A stretch of DNA of 64,000 bases from Candidatus Gastranaerophilales bacterium (GCA_910587815.1 CAJUNK010000006.1:1-64000); one strand, 5' to 3'; positions 1 through 8,786 are shown, counted from the first letter of the stretch. The notes: generated from the sequence alone by a model not told the origin. A program made the numbers and translations.

Positions 1-275
1 CTTGCAGCTTTGTAACAACTATGGCGGCGAGAGCTCTGGTTCAGGCTCTGTGCGGTGCAACGGGGGCGGAGGCCAGTGCAAGGGCGCCGCCAGGGGATAT
101 ACTGCTACAGGACAGTACTGGGCTGACAACTGCTACCCACACATTCTTTGGGCAAACACACCTGGAAGTACGAGCGGATATTATGACGCTTGGTATTTGA
201 ACAATGGAGGATATGGCACTAGTTCATGGCCAAGTACGCTTGCCTTTTCGGTTGCGCATTGTGTCTTTGGATTTG
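1..275 (+). repeat. silent cassette C1 (start-less copy of a Cys/Gly/Tyr-rich surface-type domain)
   Basis: This is the first of four related stretches. It reads as one open frame with constant blocks LQLC, GSVRC, QCKGAARG, ADNCYP and LAFSV separated by variable segments. There is no ribosome binding site, signal peptide or N-terminal part, and the window starts at the cassette edge. The constant blocks are shared at DNA level with C2 and C3, for example the 20-mer TGCAAGGGCGCCGCCAGGGG. It is visibly GC-richer than the flanks. The closing FSV..CV resembles the last strand of FISUMP or C-type-lectin-like surface domains, but I do not recognise the family with confidence. Read in this frame past the cassette, the sequence runs into C2 out of frame, so the long ORF here is not a gene. 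Confidence 0.7.
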
Positions 276-314
276 TATGCACAAGCCAAGATTCCCAAAA
301 CTACAGCTTTTTAG

Positions 315-586
315 CTTGCAGCTTTGTGATGGCAACTACGACACCAGCTATGCCCCAGGCTCTGTGCGGTGCTACCCCGCTGGTTACTGCAAGGGCGCCG
401 CCAGGGGTACCGGAAACGCTGACAACTGCTACCCGAAAGACTTATGGACGGGTATACGATATGGCGACGGTTTATACCACGGTCAGGCTATGGCTAATGG
501 CGAGTTTAATTATAAGAGCTGCGGCGGCAAAGGATATTGTCCCAGCACTCTTGCCTTTTCGGTTGCGCGTTGTGTCTTTGGATTTG
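315..586 (+). repeat. silent cassette C2 (start-less copy)
   Basis: C2 follows C1 after a 39-base spacer and is in a different frame from it. It starts with the same CTTGCAGCTTTGT and ends with the same GTGTCTTTGGATTTG. The translation has LQLC, ten variable codons, GSVRC, five variable codons, YCKGAARG, ADNCYP, LW, a long variable region containing GKGYCP, then STLAFSV.RCVFGF. The ten-codon variable segment has the same length in C1, C2 and C3 but almost no sequence in common. No start signal precedes it, and it abuts the 3' end of the oppositely oriented XRE gene. It looks like a donor cassette rather than an expressed gene. Confidence 0.7.
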
Positions 587-594
587 AAAACAGC

Positions 595-813
595 TTATTC
601 ATCAAATTTTAATAATTCATACGGTTTTATGCCAAGCGCTCTTGCTATGGCATTAATTTTTGTTAATGTTGCATCACTTCTTACATGTTCAATGTTTGCA
701 ATAGCAGCTGGTGTTACATCTGTTTCTATGGCAAGTTTAAACTGAGACAAGCCCCTTTTTTTCCGATATTTTTTAATATTTTTGCCTACTTTTGATACAA
801 AATCCTTGTCCAT
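595..813 (-). CDS. small XRE-family HTH regulator
   Basis: A 72-residue protein that is essentially one Cro/C1-type helix-turn-helix (about residues 8-68). It contains the typical LSQFKLAIETDVTPAAIANIE helix pair and the ALGIKPYELL closing helix. Such proteins bind short palindromic operators as dimers. It has no additional ligand or protease domain. It is divergent from a 60-residue ORF at 889, and the 75-base intergenic gap carries a perfect 10+10 base inverted repeat, the likely operator. The start ATG at 813 has only a weak ribosome binding site. Its 3' end touches silent cassette C2. It could control the neighbouring small ORF or be a remnant of a mobile element. Confidence 0.85.
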   Translation of the reverse strand: MDKDFVSKVGKNIKKYRKKRGLSQFKLAIETDVTPAAIANIEHVRSDATLTKINAIARALGIKPYELLKFDE

Positions 814-844
814 TTTTAAATTGTAATGTAAAATAAATCCTGAA

Positions 845-865
845 TACTCTACTATTAGTAGAGTA
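845..865. promoter_or_regulatory. perfect palindromic operator between divergent genes
   Basis: TACTCTACTA and TAGTAGAGTA form a perfect 10-base inverted repeat around a single central T. The site lies between the start of the XRE gene (813, minus) and the small ORF at 889 (plus), where both promoters must be. This is the standard position for an XRE-family auto-operator. Binding by the neighbouring protein is inference. Confidence 0.7.
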
Positions 866-888
866 CAGTTAAAATATAAGGAGTACTT

Positions 889-1071
889 ATGAACAAGAAA
901 ACTTATGAGTACCTGAATTATATGGTTGATGAACTTTACAAAAAACTTGACAACATTTCAATGTCTTTATGTGGATTAAAAAATAATTTAAACAATGTTT
1001 CTGAAATTTTAAGAAGAGAATATAAAAATAAATACAAAAAAACAGAAAATTTTCATGGTAACATTAAATAA
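889..1071 (+). CDS. small hypothetical protein, divergent from the XRE regulator
   Basis: A 60-residue, Lys/Asn-rich, probably alpha-helical protein with no signal peptide and no recognised family. The regular spacing of Leu and Ile (YMVDELYKKLDNISMSL and NNLNNVSEIL) suggests a short amphipathic helix or coiled coil. A good AAGGAG site at 878-883 sits six bases before the ATG, which supports real translation. The promoter region contains the 845-865 palindrome, so the XRE protein probably represses it. Possible roles are a partner or antirepressor of the XRE protein, but nothing in the sequence proves this. Confidence 0.6.
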   Translation: MNKKTYEYLNYMVDELYKKLDNISMSLCGLKNNLNNVSEILRREYKNKYKKTENFHGNIK

Positions 1072-1082
1072 AATGTCTGCAA

Positions 1083-1158
1083 AGAGTGTTAAAATTCAAG
1101 GATTTTAGCAGAATGCAGAGTAATTCAAATCGTCAAAAGATAAGGTCATTTTAATGAT
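1083..1158 (+). repeat. conserved non-coding element upstream of cassette C3
   Basis: The stretch AGAGTGTTAAAATT ... GATTTT.GCAGAA ... TTCAAATCGT ... CATTTTAAT recurs in the same order at 48446-48556, upstream of cassette C4. It codes for nothing apparent. A 6-bp hairpin (GTCTGT/ACAGAC) follows at about 1165-1185. The rest of 1072-1268 holds no gene I can see. Confidence 0.5.
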
Positions 1159-1268
1159 ACAGCGTCTGTATTAAAAAAACAGACTGCCATTTGATAAAGT
1201 AAATTTTGTCAAATTAAACCCACTTATCAAATACTCCAATAGACACCAGCATAAAATAGCAAATACTG

Positions 1269-1512
1269 CTTGCAGCTTTGTACCTGGAGCGACCAGCCAC
1301 CAGAGAGTACAGGCTCTGTGCGGTGCCAAACAGGCTACGGCCAGTGCAAGGGCGCCGCCAGGGGTACGCAGTATGACGCTGACAACTGCTACCCGAACTA
1401 TATATGGGCGGGCACTTTAGGCAGCGGTGGTTACGGAAGCGCTCGTTTGAACGAAGGAAGCTATGTTGCAGAACTTTGGACTGATACACTTGCCTTTTCG
1501 GTGCCGCTTTGC
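1269..1512 (+). repeat. silent cassette C3 (start-less copy)
   Basis: This copy begins with the same CTTGCAGCTTTGT as C1 and C2. It carries LQLC, ten variable codons, GSVRC, six variable codons, QCKGAARG, ADNCYP, IWAG, a variable region rich in Gly/Ser/Tyr, then LAFSV. Homology stops just after TTTTCGGTG, where the expected RCVFGF end is replaced by unrelated codons. The frame stays open through all variable patches. There is no promoter, start codon or ribosome binding site for it. Between its end and pnp (1513-1703) there is only the pnp leader. Confidence 0.7.
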
Positions 1513-1628
1513 AGTTACATATTAGTAGACTACAACTGCCATTGTCTTGACTGGAAAAAACCTGGATTTGAATTAAGACATTTTGCTATATTTTCTTTGG
1601 CCAAATTGTAAACAAACCTAATAAAATC

Positions 1629-1655
1629 TGTACATTAAACTGTCTTTATTATAAT
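1629..1655 (+). promoter_or_regulatory. possible pnp promoter
   Basis: A perfect TATAAT (1650-1655) lies about 50 bases before the pnp ATG. The best -35 candidate is TGTACA (1629-1634) with a short 15-base spacer, so only the -10 element is convincing. Confidence 0.4.
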
Positions 1656-1703
1656 ATTTAAGAAAATAAAGAAGTGTATAGAAAATTTAAGAAAGAAGAA
1701 AAG

Positions 1704-3845
1704 ATGGAAAACAAACCAGAAGCAAAAAAAATGCAAATTACAGTCGGCGGGAAGACTGTAGAAATCGAAACAGGAAAATACGCTCAAAGCGCAACTTCAT
1801 CTGTTACAGTAAGATGTGAAGACACAATGTTATTTATACATTCAGTGGTTAGTAAAGAACCGCGTGTTGGAATAGATTTTTTCCCATTATTAATTGATTA
1901 TGAAGAAAGAATGTCTGCAATAGGCAGAATTCCAGGCGGTTTCACAAGAACAGAAGGTAAATCAAGCGAAAAAGCAATTTTAGTTTCAAGATTAATAGAC
2001 CGTCCAATTCGCCCTTTGTGGCCTAAAGGATATAGAAACGACGTTCAAGTTGTTGTTCAATTATTTAGTTACGACCAAAAAAATCAACCTGATACACTTG
2101 CAATATTGGGCGCGTCAACTGCCCTAATGCTTTCAGGCGCACCTTTTGAAGGCCCTGTTGGTGCGGTTCGCGTTGGCAGAATAGATGGTCAAATGGTTGC
2201 AAATCCAACACACCAAGAAGCTGAAAAATCAGATATGGATATCGTTGTAGCAGGAACAATGGATTCTGTTATTATGGTTGAAGCTGGATGCAAATTTGTA
2301 ACAGAAGACGATATTATGGCTGCTGTTGAATTTGCACAAGTTGAAATCAAAAAACAATGCGAAGCACAAATTGAATTTGCAAAGCAATGCGGCGTTGAAC
2401 GTGAAAACTTTGTAAACCCTTATGATACATCAGAATTAGCACAAATCATTAAGGACAACTGCTATGATATGATATTCGATGCTTATCATAATTTTGACCG
2501 TGATTATAGAAAAAATAAGCTTGATGAAGCAAAACAAATAGTAAAAGATAAAATTACAGCACTTGATGACACTCATCCAATCAAAACCATGATGGAAGAA
2601 ACAGGTATTGATTTTGTTGCTGAAGAATTTAAAGCTCTTGAAAAGAAAATTATGAGAGCAATGATTACAAATGAAGGCGTGCGTGCAGATGGCAGAAAAA
2701 CATTTGAAGTAAGACCAATTTGGTGCGAAGTTGGTGTAATTCCAAGAGCTCATGGTTCTGCTGTTTTCACAAGAGGACAAACCCAAATCCTTTCCTGCGC
2801 AACACTTGCTGGTCCTGCAATGGCTCAAGAGCTAGATGGCGTAGATCCACTCACAAGAAAGCATTATATGCACAAATACATTTTCCCCGGTTTTTCTGTT
2901 GGCGAAGTAAAACCTTTAAGGGGTCCAGGCAGACGCGAAGTGGGTCATGGTAATTTGGCAGAACGTGCTAATGTACCTGCACTTCCTGATGAAAAAGATT
3001 TTCCATACACAATAAGAGTAACATCTGATGTATTGGAATCAAACGGTTCAACATCAATGGGTTCTACTTGTGCAAGTTCTATGGCATTGATGAATGCAGG
3101 CGTTCCTGTTAAATGCATGATAGGCGGCGTTGCAATGGGTCTTATTAAAGAAGGAGACACTGATGTTGTTTTAACTGATATTCAAGGTATTGAAGATTTC
3201 CTTGGCGATATGGATTTCAAGGTAACAGGAAATGATACAGGTATTACAGCTCTTCAAATGGATATGAAAATCAAGGGCATCTCAAATGAAACTCTAAGAC
3301 GCGCATTATATCAAGCAAAAGATGGCAGACTTTATATTATGAGTAAAATGAGAGAAGCAATCTCTGAACCAAATAAAGATTTGTCAGAATTTGCACCAAG
3401 ATTGTATTCAATGTCAATTCCTGTTGAAGATATCGGAACAGTAATTGGACCTGGCGGCAAAATGATTAGAAGCATAATTGACGCATCAGGCGCTGAAATT
3501 GACATTAAAGATGACGGCACAGTAACAATTACATCAAACGACAAAGAAGGTGCAGATATCGCAATCAAAATGATTAAAGAATTAACCTTCAAAGCAGAAG
3601 TTGGCTGCATTTACAAAGGTAAAGTAGTAAGAATTATTCCAATCGGCGCTTTTGTAGAATTAGCACCAGGCAAAGATGGTATGGTTCATATCTCTCAGGT
3701 TTGCAATGAAAGAATAGACACTATTGAATCGCAGCTAAACATAGGCGATACTGTAATCGTTAAAGTTGTAAAAATAGATGATAAAGGCAGAGTTAACCTG
3801 ACTATTAAGGGAGTTAGCGATGAAGAAAAAAGCCAGTTCAATTAA
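1704..3845 (+). CDS. pnp: polyribonucleotide nucleotidyltransferase (PNPase)
   Basis: PNPase degrades RNA 3' to 5' using phosphate and is the main exoribonuclease of many degradosomes. This 713-residue protein has the full architecture: first RNase PH-like core (about 10-145), all-alpha linker (about 245-325), second RNase PH core (about 330-560), a KH domain with the GPGGKMI loop near 582, and a C-terminal S1 domain (about 635-705). Length is normal. I take the ATG at 1704 rather than the in-frame GTG at 1674, because homologous proteins begin close to the core and A/G-rich sequence precedes the ATG. Its last 26 bases overlap the start of the lipoprotein gene, indicating translational coupling. 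Confidence 0.97.
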   Translation: MENKPEAKKMQITVGGKTVEIETGKYAQSATSSVTVRCEDTMLFIHSVVSKEPRVGIDFFPLLIDYEERMSAIGRIPGGFTRTEGKSSEKAILVSRLIDRPIRPLWPKGYRNDVQVVVQLFSYDQKNQPDTLAILGASTALMLSGAPFEGPVGAVRVGRIDGQMVANPTHQEAEKSDMDIVVAGTMDSVIMVEAGCKFVTEDDIMAAVEFAQVEIKKQCEAQIEFAKQCGVERENFVNPYDTSELAQIIKDNCYDMIFDAYHNFDRDYRKNKLDEAKQIVKDKITALDDTHPIKTMMEETGIDFVAEEFKALEKKIMRAMITNEGVRADGRKTFEVRPIWCEVGVIPRAHGSAVFTRGQTQILSCATLAGPAMAQELDGVDPLTRKHYMHKYIFPGFSVGEVKPLRGPGRREVGHGNLAERANVPALPDEKDFPYTIRVTSDVLESNGSTSMGSTCASSMALMNAGVPVKCMIGGVAMGLIKEGDTDVVLTDIQGIEDFLGDMDFKVTGNDTGITALQMDMKIKGISNETLRRALYQAKDGRLYIMSKMREAISEPNKDLSEFAPRLYSMSIPVEDIGTVIGPGGKMIRSIIDASGAEIDIKDDGTVTITSNDKEGADIAIKMIKELTFKAEVGCIYKGKVVRIIPIGAFVELAPGKDGMVHISQVCNERIDTIESQLNIGDTVIVKVVKIDDKGRVNLTIKGVSDEEKSQFN

Positions 3846-4521
3846 AAAGCTGTTTTTAAGCTTGGTTCTATTAGGCTCAACAGTAATTCTTTCAGGCTGT
3901 ACAAGTCTAAGTTATGTTGGAGATGATTATAATTCTAAAAATATATCTACAGTGCAGACAAATGAGTTATTCACATTTTCAACATACGCTAAAACATCTG
4001 AAGAAGAAAATATAAATATGAAGGTGGGGGTTTCAAAAACCCCCTTGCCTGATGCACTTGTAGTTTATGTAAACATCAAAAATAATTCTACCATTGCAGA
4101 TTATATCTTCTATTTAAAGGATTTAGGCATAAAGGCAGGAAATGAAACCTTAACACCAATTTCGCCTTCTTCATATTTAAATGCATATCAAAGCTATGAA
4201 ACAGGAACTTATAACGGTCTTTCAAATATCGCCCCAACGCTAGGCGCCTTTGCAGATATTCAAAATGCATATCACAATGTAAACAGTGGCATAAACAATG
4301 CAGCCACTAAAAGTGCATCTTCAAGTGCAATATCTGGCCAAATCGGCACGATTACCAACGGAATATCAGACCACACAATAACATCAGCCGGTGTTGTAAA
4401 ACCAAACAGTTCAGAGTTCTTTTATGTTTTCTTAAAAGATCCTGACTTTCTGCCAATTGATATAACATATAAAGATTTAAACTATTCTTTTGGCACACTG
4501 AAAAAGAATGACAAAAAATAA
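3820..4521 (+). CDS. lipoprotein of unknown function
   Basis: A 233-residue protein with a type II signal peptide: Lys-rich start, hydrophobic stretch and lipobox ILSGC, with the lipidated Cys at about residue 27. The mature part has no family I recognise. It is Ser/Thr/Asn-rich with a beta-strand character (DALVVYVNIKNNSTIADYIFYLKDL), suggesting an Ig-like or TadD-independent envelope fold. The start lies inside the end of pnp, preceded by an AGGGAG site. It is followed closely by TadE/TadG-like genes, so it may be the outer-membrane partner of that envelope system. Function is not assigned. Confidence 0.8.
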   Translation: MKKKASSIKKLFLSLVLLGSTVILSGCTSLSYVGDDYNSKNISTVQTNELFTFSTYAKTSEEENINMKVGVSKTPLPDALVVYVNIKNNSTIADYIFYLKDLGIKAGNETLTPISPSSYLNAYQSYETGTYNGLSNIAPTLGAFADIQNAYHNVNSGINNAATKSASSSAISGQIGTITNGISDHTITSAGVVKPNSSEFFYVFLKDPDFLPIDITYKDLNYSFGTLKKNDKK

Positions 4522-4546
4522 ATAACAAGGTGCAAACAAGAACCTA

Positions 4547-5110
4547 ATGCCTAATTTATTTCAAAAAAAAATATGCACTAATTTTAAAAGGGCTCAGCAT
4601 ATTGTAGAAATTGTTCTCATTGCACCTTTTATTATATTCATTATTGGCATAATTGCCGAATTTGCTATTATTATTAATACAAATTATAAATTTAATTCCG
4701 CCATATATAAAGCTCTTAATATCATCACTTTTAAAAATAAAATTGATATTAAAAAAGAAGAAACAGTTGAAAATATCAAAGAAGCAACAAAAATTCTCCT
4801 TGGGCAAAATTTTGTTCCATATAAAAATTCTATCCAAATAAAACTTATAGAAACTAATGATATTGATTTTCTAATTGGAACTTACAAATATACATCCGCA
4901 TTTACAATTCTTAACCCAATTGGAAGCTCATATAATTTTTCAACAATCATTCCTCTAAACAGTGCAATATTAAGAGAAAATAAGTTTGATATTGATAATG
5001 ATTTTTTTGATTCTGATTTTGAAAAAATAAATCTTGAAAACGTCGTTGAAGAAAAACCTGAAACATCAATAAATAATTCAATTATACCAGGAGCCCTATT
5101 ATATGAATAA
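4547..5110 (+). CDS. TadE-like pilus assembly protein
   Basis: A 187-residue protein with a short basic N-terminus, the AQHIVEIVLIAPF signature and one long hydrophobic helix (about residues 17-45). This is the hallmark of TadE/TadF pseudopilins, in which a prepilin-like segment with a conserved Glu precedes the membrane helix. The rest is a low-complexity, Asn/Ile/Lys-rich extracytoplasmic domain. The stop overlaps the start of the next gene by eight bases. No tadA, tadB, tadC or flp gene is visible in the window, so the rest of the machinery must lie elsewhere, or these proteins act apart from it. The ribosome binding site is weak. Confidence 0.7.
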   Translation: MPNLFQKKICTNFKRAQHIVEIVLIAPFIIFIIGIIAEFAIIINTNYKFNSAIYKALNIITFKNKIDIKKEETVENIKEATKILLGQNFVPYKNSIQIKLIETNDIDFLIGTYKYTSAFTILNPIGSSYNFSTIIPLNSAILRENKFDIDNDFFDSDFEKINLENVVEEKPETSINNSIIPGALLYE

Positions 5111-6008
5111 ATGTATAATCAAGGCAAAAAAATACACTGGAAATATTGCAATCACAATAATACTATTCATCTTTGCATTTGTATTTTTTTCAATATGCGC
5201 CATAGATGCAGGCTATACAATCACAACCCGTTATAAAACCCAAAAAATAACAGAAACACTAGCCCTTTATATGGTCTCAGCATTAAAATCCCTACCTGAA
5301 GAAGAAAGAACTCAGGAAACTTTAAGCAATATAAAAGAAAAATTTGAAAATCTTTATTCAAATTTGGATGAATATTATAATTTTGAAATATCTAATATTA
5401 CTATAAAGGATACAGATACATATCCAAAAATTAAACTAGTAACAACTACATACACACCAACATTGTTTTTAAAATACGCTGGAATTGGCCTCATTAAAGT
5501 ATTACAAACTTCTTATGCAAAATCTGAAGAATATAATATTCCACTTTTTGAATCTGACGAAAATTCTTATACATACAAAACAAATAACATTATCACGGAT
5601 AAAAAAGGGGATGATATAAAAATAAATTTCGACAATGATTATTTTATTTTTGCAGGCATAGAAGATGATGAAAAAAATATTCATTGGGCAGAAATCGGCT
5701 CTTTAACGGATGCCAAAAAAACAAAATTTCAAATTTCAAGCAACGGAAAAAATTATGATGCATACTGCATAAATAAAGACAATGCTGCCACCTATGATTT
5801 TTCAAAAAATACAAATAAATCAATAGGATTTGCAAAATACATTAAAATATATAAAACAAAATGTGATGATACAGAAACCGCATCTCCCGATGACACCGCA
5901 GCATCAAATACAGAAACACCTAATACATCCGATGCAGAAGAAACTTTAAGTGAACCTGTTGTTACAATCCTAAATTCTGTAAAATTAATTAAAAAGGACA
6001 GATTTTAA
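5103..6008 (+). CDS. TadG-like membrane-anchored protein
   Basis: A 301-residue protein that starts with the TadG/Flp-type GNIAI motif followed by one membrane helix (about 14-38) and the AIDAGYTITTRYKTQKITETLALY pattern typical of this family, where an Asp follows the helix. The extracytoplasmic part lacks the von Willebrand factor domain of long TadG proteins. It ends in a Thr/Asp/Glu-rich tail (about 255-285). It overlaps the TadE-like gene and is probably co-translated with it. It is likely to act in envelope or pilus assembly, but the pilus itself is not identified here. Confidence 0.65.
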   Translation: MNKCIIKAKKYTGNIAITIILFIFAFVFFSICAIDAGYTITTRYKTQKITETLALYMVSALKSLPEEERTQETLSNIKEKFENLYSNLDEYYNFEISNITIKDTDTYPKIKLVTTTYTPTLFLKYAGIGLIKVLQTSYAKSEEYNIPLFESDENSYTYKTNNIITDKKGDDIKINFDNDYFIFAGIEDDEKNIHWAEIGSLTDAKKTKFQISSNGKNYDAYCINKDNAATYDFSKNTNKSIGFAKYIKIYKTKCDDTETASPDDTAASNTETPNTSDAEETLSEPVVTILNSVKLIKKDRF

Positions 6009-6068
6009 AGATATTTTGAGGTAAAATTATTATTAAAGGATGCATCTTAAAATGCGAGGAGAGAGATT

Positions 6069-8786
6069 ATGTCACAAGAAAGCAAGACCCTGCTATTAAT
6101 TGACGGGCACGCCCTTGCATTTAGGATGTATTTTGCGCTGGAGCGCACAAATATGCAAACCACAGACCATACACCCACCTGGGCTGTTTATGGTTTCTTT
6201 AAAGCAATATTTGACCTTTTAAGACCAAATAACGGTCTCGATAACATAAAGCCTGATTCAATTGCTGTGGCATTTGATGTTTCAAGAAAAACTTTCCGTC
6301 TTGAAAAATATGAAGGATATAAGGCAAACAGGGAATCTATGCCAGATAACCTAAGACCCCAGCTTGGTCTTATTATGGAAGGCCTAAATGCTATGAACAT
6401 CCCAATCCACACAAAAGATGGGTTTGAAGGCGATGATATCATAGGCACAATCTCTAAAAAAGCAAGTGCCCTAGGCCATAAAACATATATTCTAACGGGC
6501 GATAGAGACAGCCTGCAATTAGTGGATAAAGAAGGTTTCGTCAGTGTTCTTATCCCAAGCAAAGGTGAAATTATCACATACAATTGGGATAAAGTTTTTG
6601 AAAAAATGGGTGTTTATCCAAACCAGGTAATAGATTATAAAGCACTTTGCGGCGATACTTCTGATAATATCCCAGGCGTCAAAGGCATAGGCCCAAAAAC
6701 TGCATGCAGCCTGCTTGAAGAGTATAAAACGCTTGAGAATATATATGAAAATATTGAAAACATAACAAAAAAATCCGTTAAAGAAAAATTAACCGAAAAT
6801 AAAGATATGGCCTATCTTTCCCAATTTCTTGCAACAATAAAAACGGATGTGGATTTTGATTTTGATTTTGAAAATACATGTCTTGAAATTGAAAAAAAGG
6901 GTAATGTTGTTGAATTTTTCAGTAAAGTTCAATTCTTTAGCTTTGTAAAAAACATTGATAATCTTTTGGTACCGTTTTTGTGTAAAGACGAACCACAAAA
7001 ACCTTTAAAAACCACAGTTGATACAACACCAAAGCCTGAAACAGACAGCCTGGTTGAAACACAAAAAATTGAAAACACGCAAAAGCAAGAAATAATAGAG
7101 TATTCAACAGGCCCAATCCAAGGAAGTCTTTTTGGTTCAACACCTCAAAGCGTTCAAGATACTATAAGCCTTACAGTGGTTAACTTTCAAGAGTTTCAAA
7201 AAAATGTATTCGATAATAACAACCCCGTGGCATTTTTGATTGAACAAAATAATGTTTATTTTGCAGATAATAAAAACACAACATCAGCTACTTTAAAGGA
7301 TGCAAAAGAATTTTTGTGTGATGAAAATATTAAAAAAATCACTTGTGATATTAAAAAAATTCTTGAACATAATATTGAAATAAACGGCGTAATTGATGAT
7401 ATTATGCTATCAAGCTATGTAAAAGATTCATCCAGAAAGCATGATTTAATTAGTCAAATTCAAAATTATTTAAATGTCATCCCAAATGAAGAAAATAAAA
7501 ATGAACTTGCAGGCTACATTTATAAACTTCACAAACATTATATGGAAACTTTTTTGGAGGATGAAAAAAAACTTTTAGCAAATATTGAACTGCCACTTGC
7601 ATTTGTATTATCTGATATGGAAAAAACAGGCATCAGCCTTGATACAAAATATTTAGAAGGATTATCAAAAGAAATTAATGGAAAAATTTCAAACTTTGAA
7701 AAAGATATCTATGAAGAAGCGGGCACAATATTTAACATAAATTCACCAAAGCAGGTGGGTGAAATTTTATTTAATACACTAAAAATTAAACCTGGCAAAA
7801 AAAATAAAACAGGATATTCTACAAACGCAAAAATACTGGAAGATTTGGCATTAGAACATAAAATTGCAAAAGATATTTTAGAACACAGAACATTAATGAA
7901 ATTAAAAACCACATACGTGGATAACCTACCAAAGCTTTTAGCAAAAGATAACAAACTGCACACACATTTTAATCAAATAGTAACTACAACAGGAAGATTA
8001 TCAAGTTCGGACCCTAATTTACAAAATATCCCAATTAAAACAGATTTTTCAAACAGAATAAGAGCGGCTTTTATCCCGTCAAGCAATGAATATTCAATAC
8101 TTGCAGCAGATTATTCCCAAATAGAATTAAGGCTTCTAGCCCATGTTTCAGAAGATGAGGCGTTAATTAGTGCTTTTATGGATGATGTGGATGTACATAC
8201 AACAACTGCATCAAAAATCTTTGATGTCAGCGTAAATGATGTCACAAAAGAAATGCGAAGAAAGGCAAAAGCTGTAAACTTTGGCCTAATATACGGGCAG
8301 ACAAGATATGGTCTTGCATCAGCCCTCAATATCACCCCAATTGAAGCACAAACATTCATTGATAAATATTTTAAGCAATACCCAAAAATAAATACTTATA
8401 TTACAAACACCCTAATTCAAGCCCATGAATGCGGTTACGTAGAAACAATCTATGGCAGAAAAAGATATTTGGGCGAAGAATTAAATTCAAGAAATGCTAA
8501 AATCAGAGAATTTGCAGAACGCGCCGCAATAAACGCACCACTCCAGGGTTCTGCCGCAGATTTAATAAAAATGGCAATGATTAGGCTTTATTATGAGCTT
8601 AAAAATAAAAATCTGCCTGCAAAAATGCTCCTTCAGGTGCACGATGAACTTGTGCTTGAAGTAAAAAATGATGCACTTGATGAAGTTCAAAAAACAGTAC
8701 TGGATGCAATGGAATTAGACCAACCCCTAAAAGTGCCGTTAAAAGTAGACGTAAAAATAGGCAAAACCTGGAAAGACAGCAAATAA
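6069..8786 (+). CDS. polA: DNA polymerase I
   Basis: This enzyme fills gaps and removes RNA primers during replication and repair. The 905-residue protein has an N-terminal 5'-nuclease domain (about 1-290, starting LLLIDGHALAFR), a middle domain in the position of the 3'-5' proofreading exonuclease (about 360-520), and a family A polymerase domain. Polymerase motif A is DYSQIELR near 680, motif B is RRKAKAVNFGLIYG near 730, and motif C is VHDE near 856. The middle domain lacks the usual DxE metal-binding residues, so proofreading is probably lost, as in many non-proteobacterial PolA proteins. A strong GAGGAGAG site precedes the ATG. Confidence 0.97.
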   Translation: MSQESKTLLLIDGHALAFRMYFALERTNMQTTDHTPTWAVYGFFKAIFDLLRPNNGLDNIKPDSIAVAFDVSRKTFRLEKYEGYKANRESMPDNLRPQLGLIMEGLNAMNIPIHTKDGFEGDDIIGTISKKASALGHKTYILTGDRDSLQLVDKEGFVSVLIPSKGEIITYNWDKVFEKMGVYPNQVIDYKALCGDTSDNIPGVKGIGPKTACSLLEEYKTLENIYENIENITKKSVKEKLTENKDMAYLSQFLATIKTDVDFDFDFENTCLEIEKKGNVVEFFSKVQFFSFVKNIDNLLVPFLCKDEPQKPLKTTVDTTPKPETDSLVETQKIENTQKQEIIEYSTGPIQGSLFGSTPQSVQDTISLTVVNFQEFQKNVFDNNNPVAFLIEQNNVYFADNKNTTSATLKDAKEFLCDENIKKITCDIKKILEHNIEINGVIDDIMLSSYVKDSSRKHDLISQIQNYLNVIPNEENKNELAGYIYKLHKHYMETFLEDEKKLLANIELPLAFVLSDMEKTGISLDTKYLEGLSKEINGKISNFEKDIYEEAGTIFNINSPKQVGEILFNTLKIKPGKKNKTGYSTNAKILEDLALEHKIAKDILEHRTLMKLKTTYVDNLPKLLAKDNKLHTHFNQIVTTTGRLSSSDPNLQNIPIKTDFSNRIRAAFIPSSNEYSILAADYSQIELRLLAHVSEDEALISAFMDDVDVHTTTASKIFDVSVNDVTKEMRRKAKAVNFGLIYGQTRYGLASALNITPIEAQTFIDKYFKQYPKINTYITNTLIQAHECGYVETIYGRKRYLGEELNSRNAKIREFAERAAINAPLQGSAADLIKMAMIRLYYELKNKNLPAKMLLQVHDELVLEVKNDALDEVQKTVLDAMELDQPLKVPLKVDVKIGKTWKDSK

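Noticed and set aside
2..745. A 247-residue plus-strand ORF.
   Set aside because: It joins C1 in frame with C2 out of frame and continues antisense through the XRE gene; it has no ribosome binding site.
1214..1489. A minus-strand ORF across cassette C3.
   Set aside because: It is the antisense shadow of the conserved cassette frame.
1..1512. Diversity-generating retroelement (template/variable repeats).
   Set aside because: The variable patches differ in all bases and by whole-codon insertions, not mainly at adenines, and no reverse transcriptase gene is in the window.
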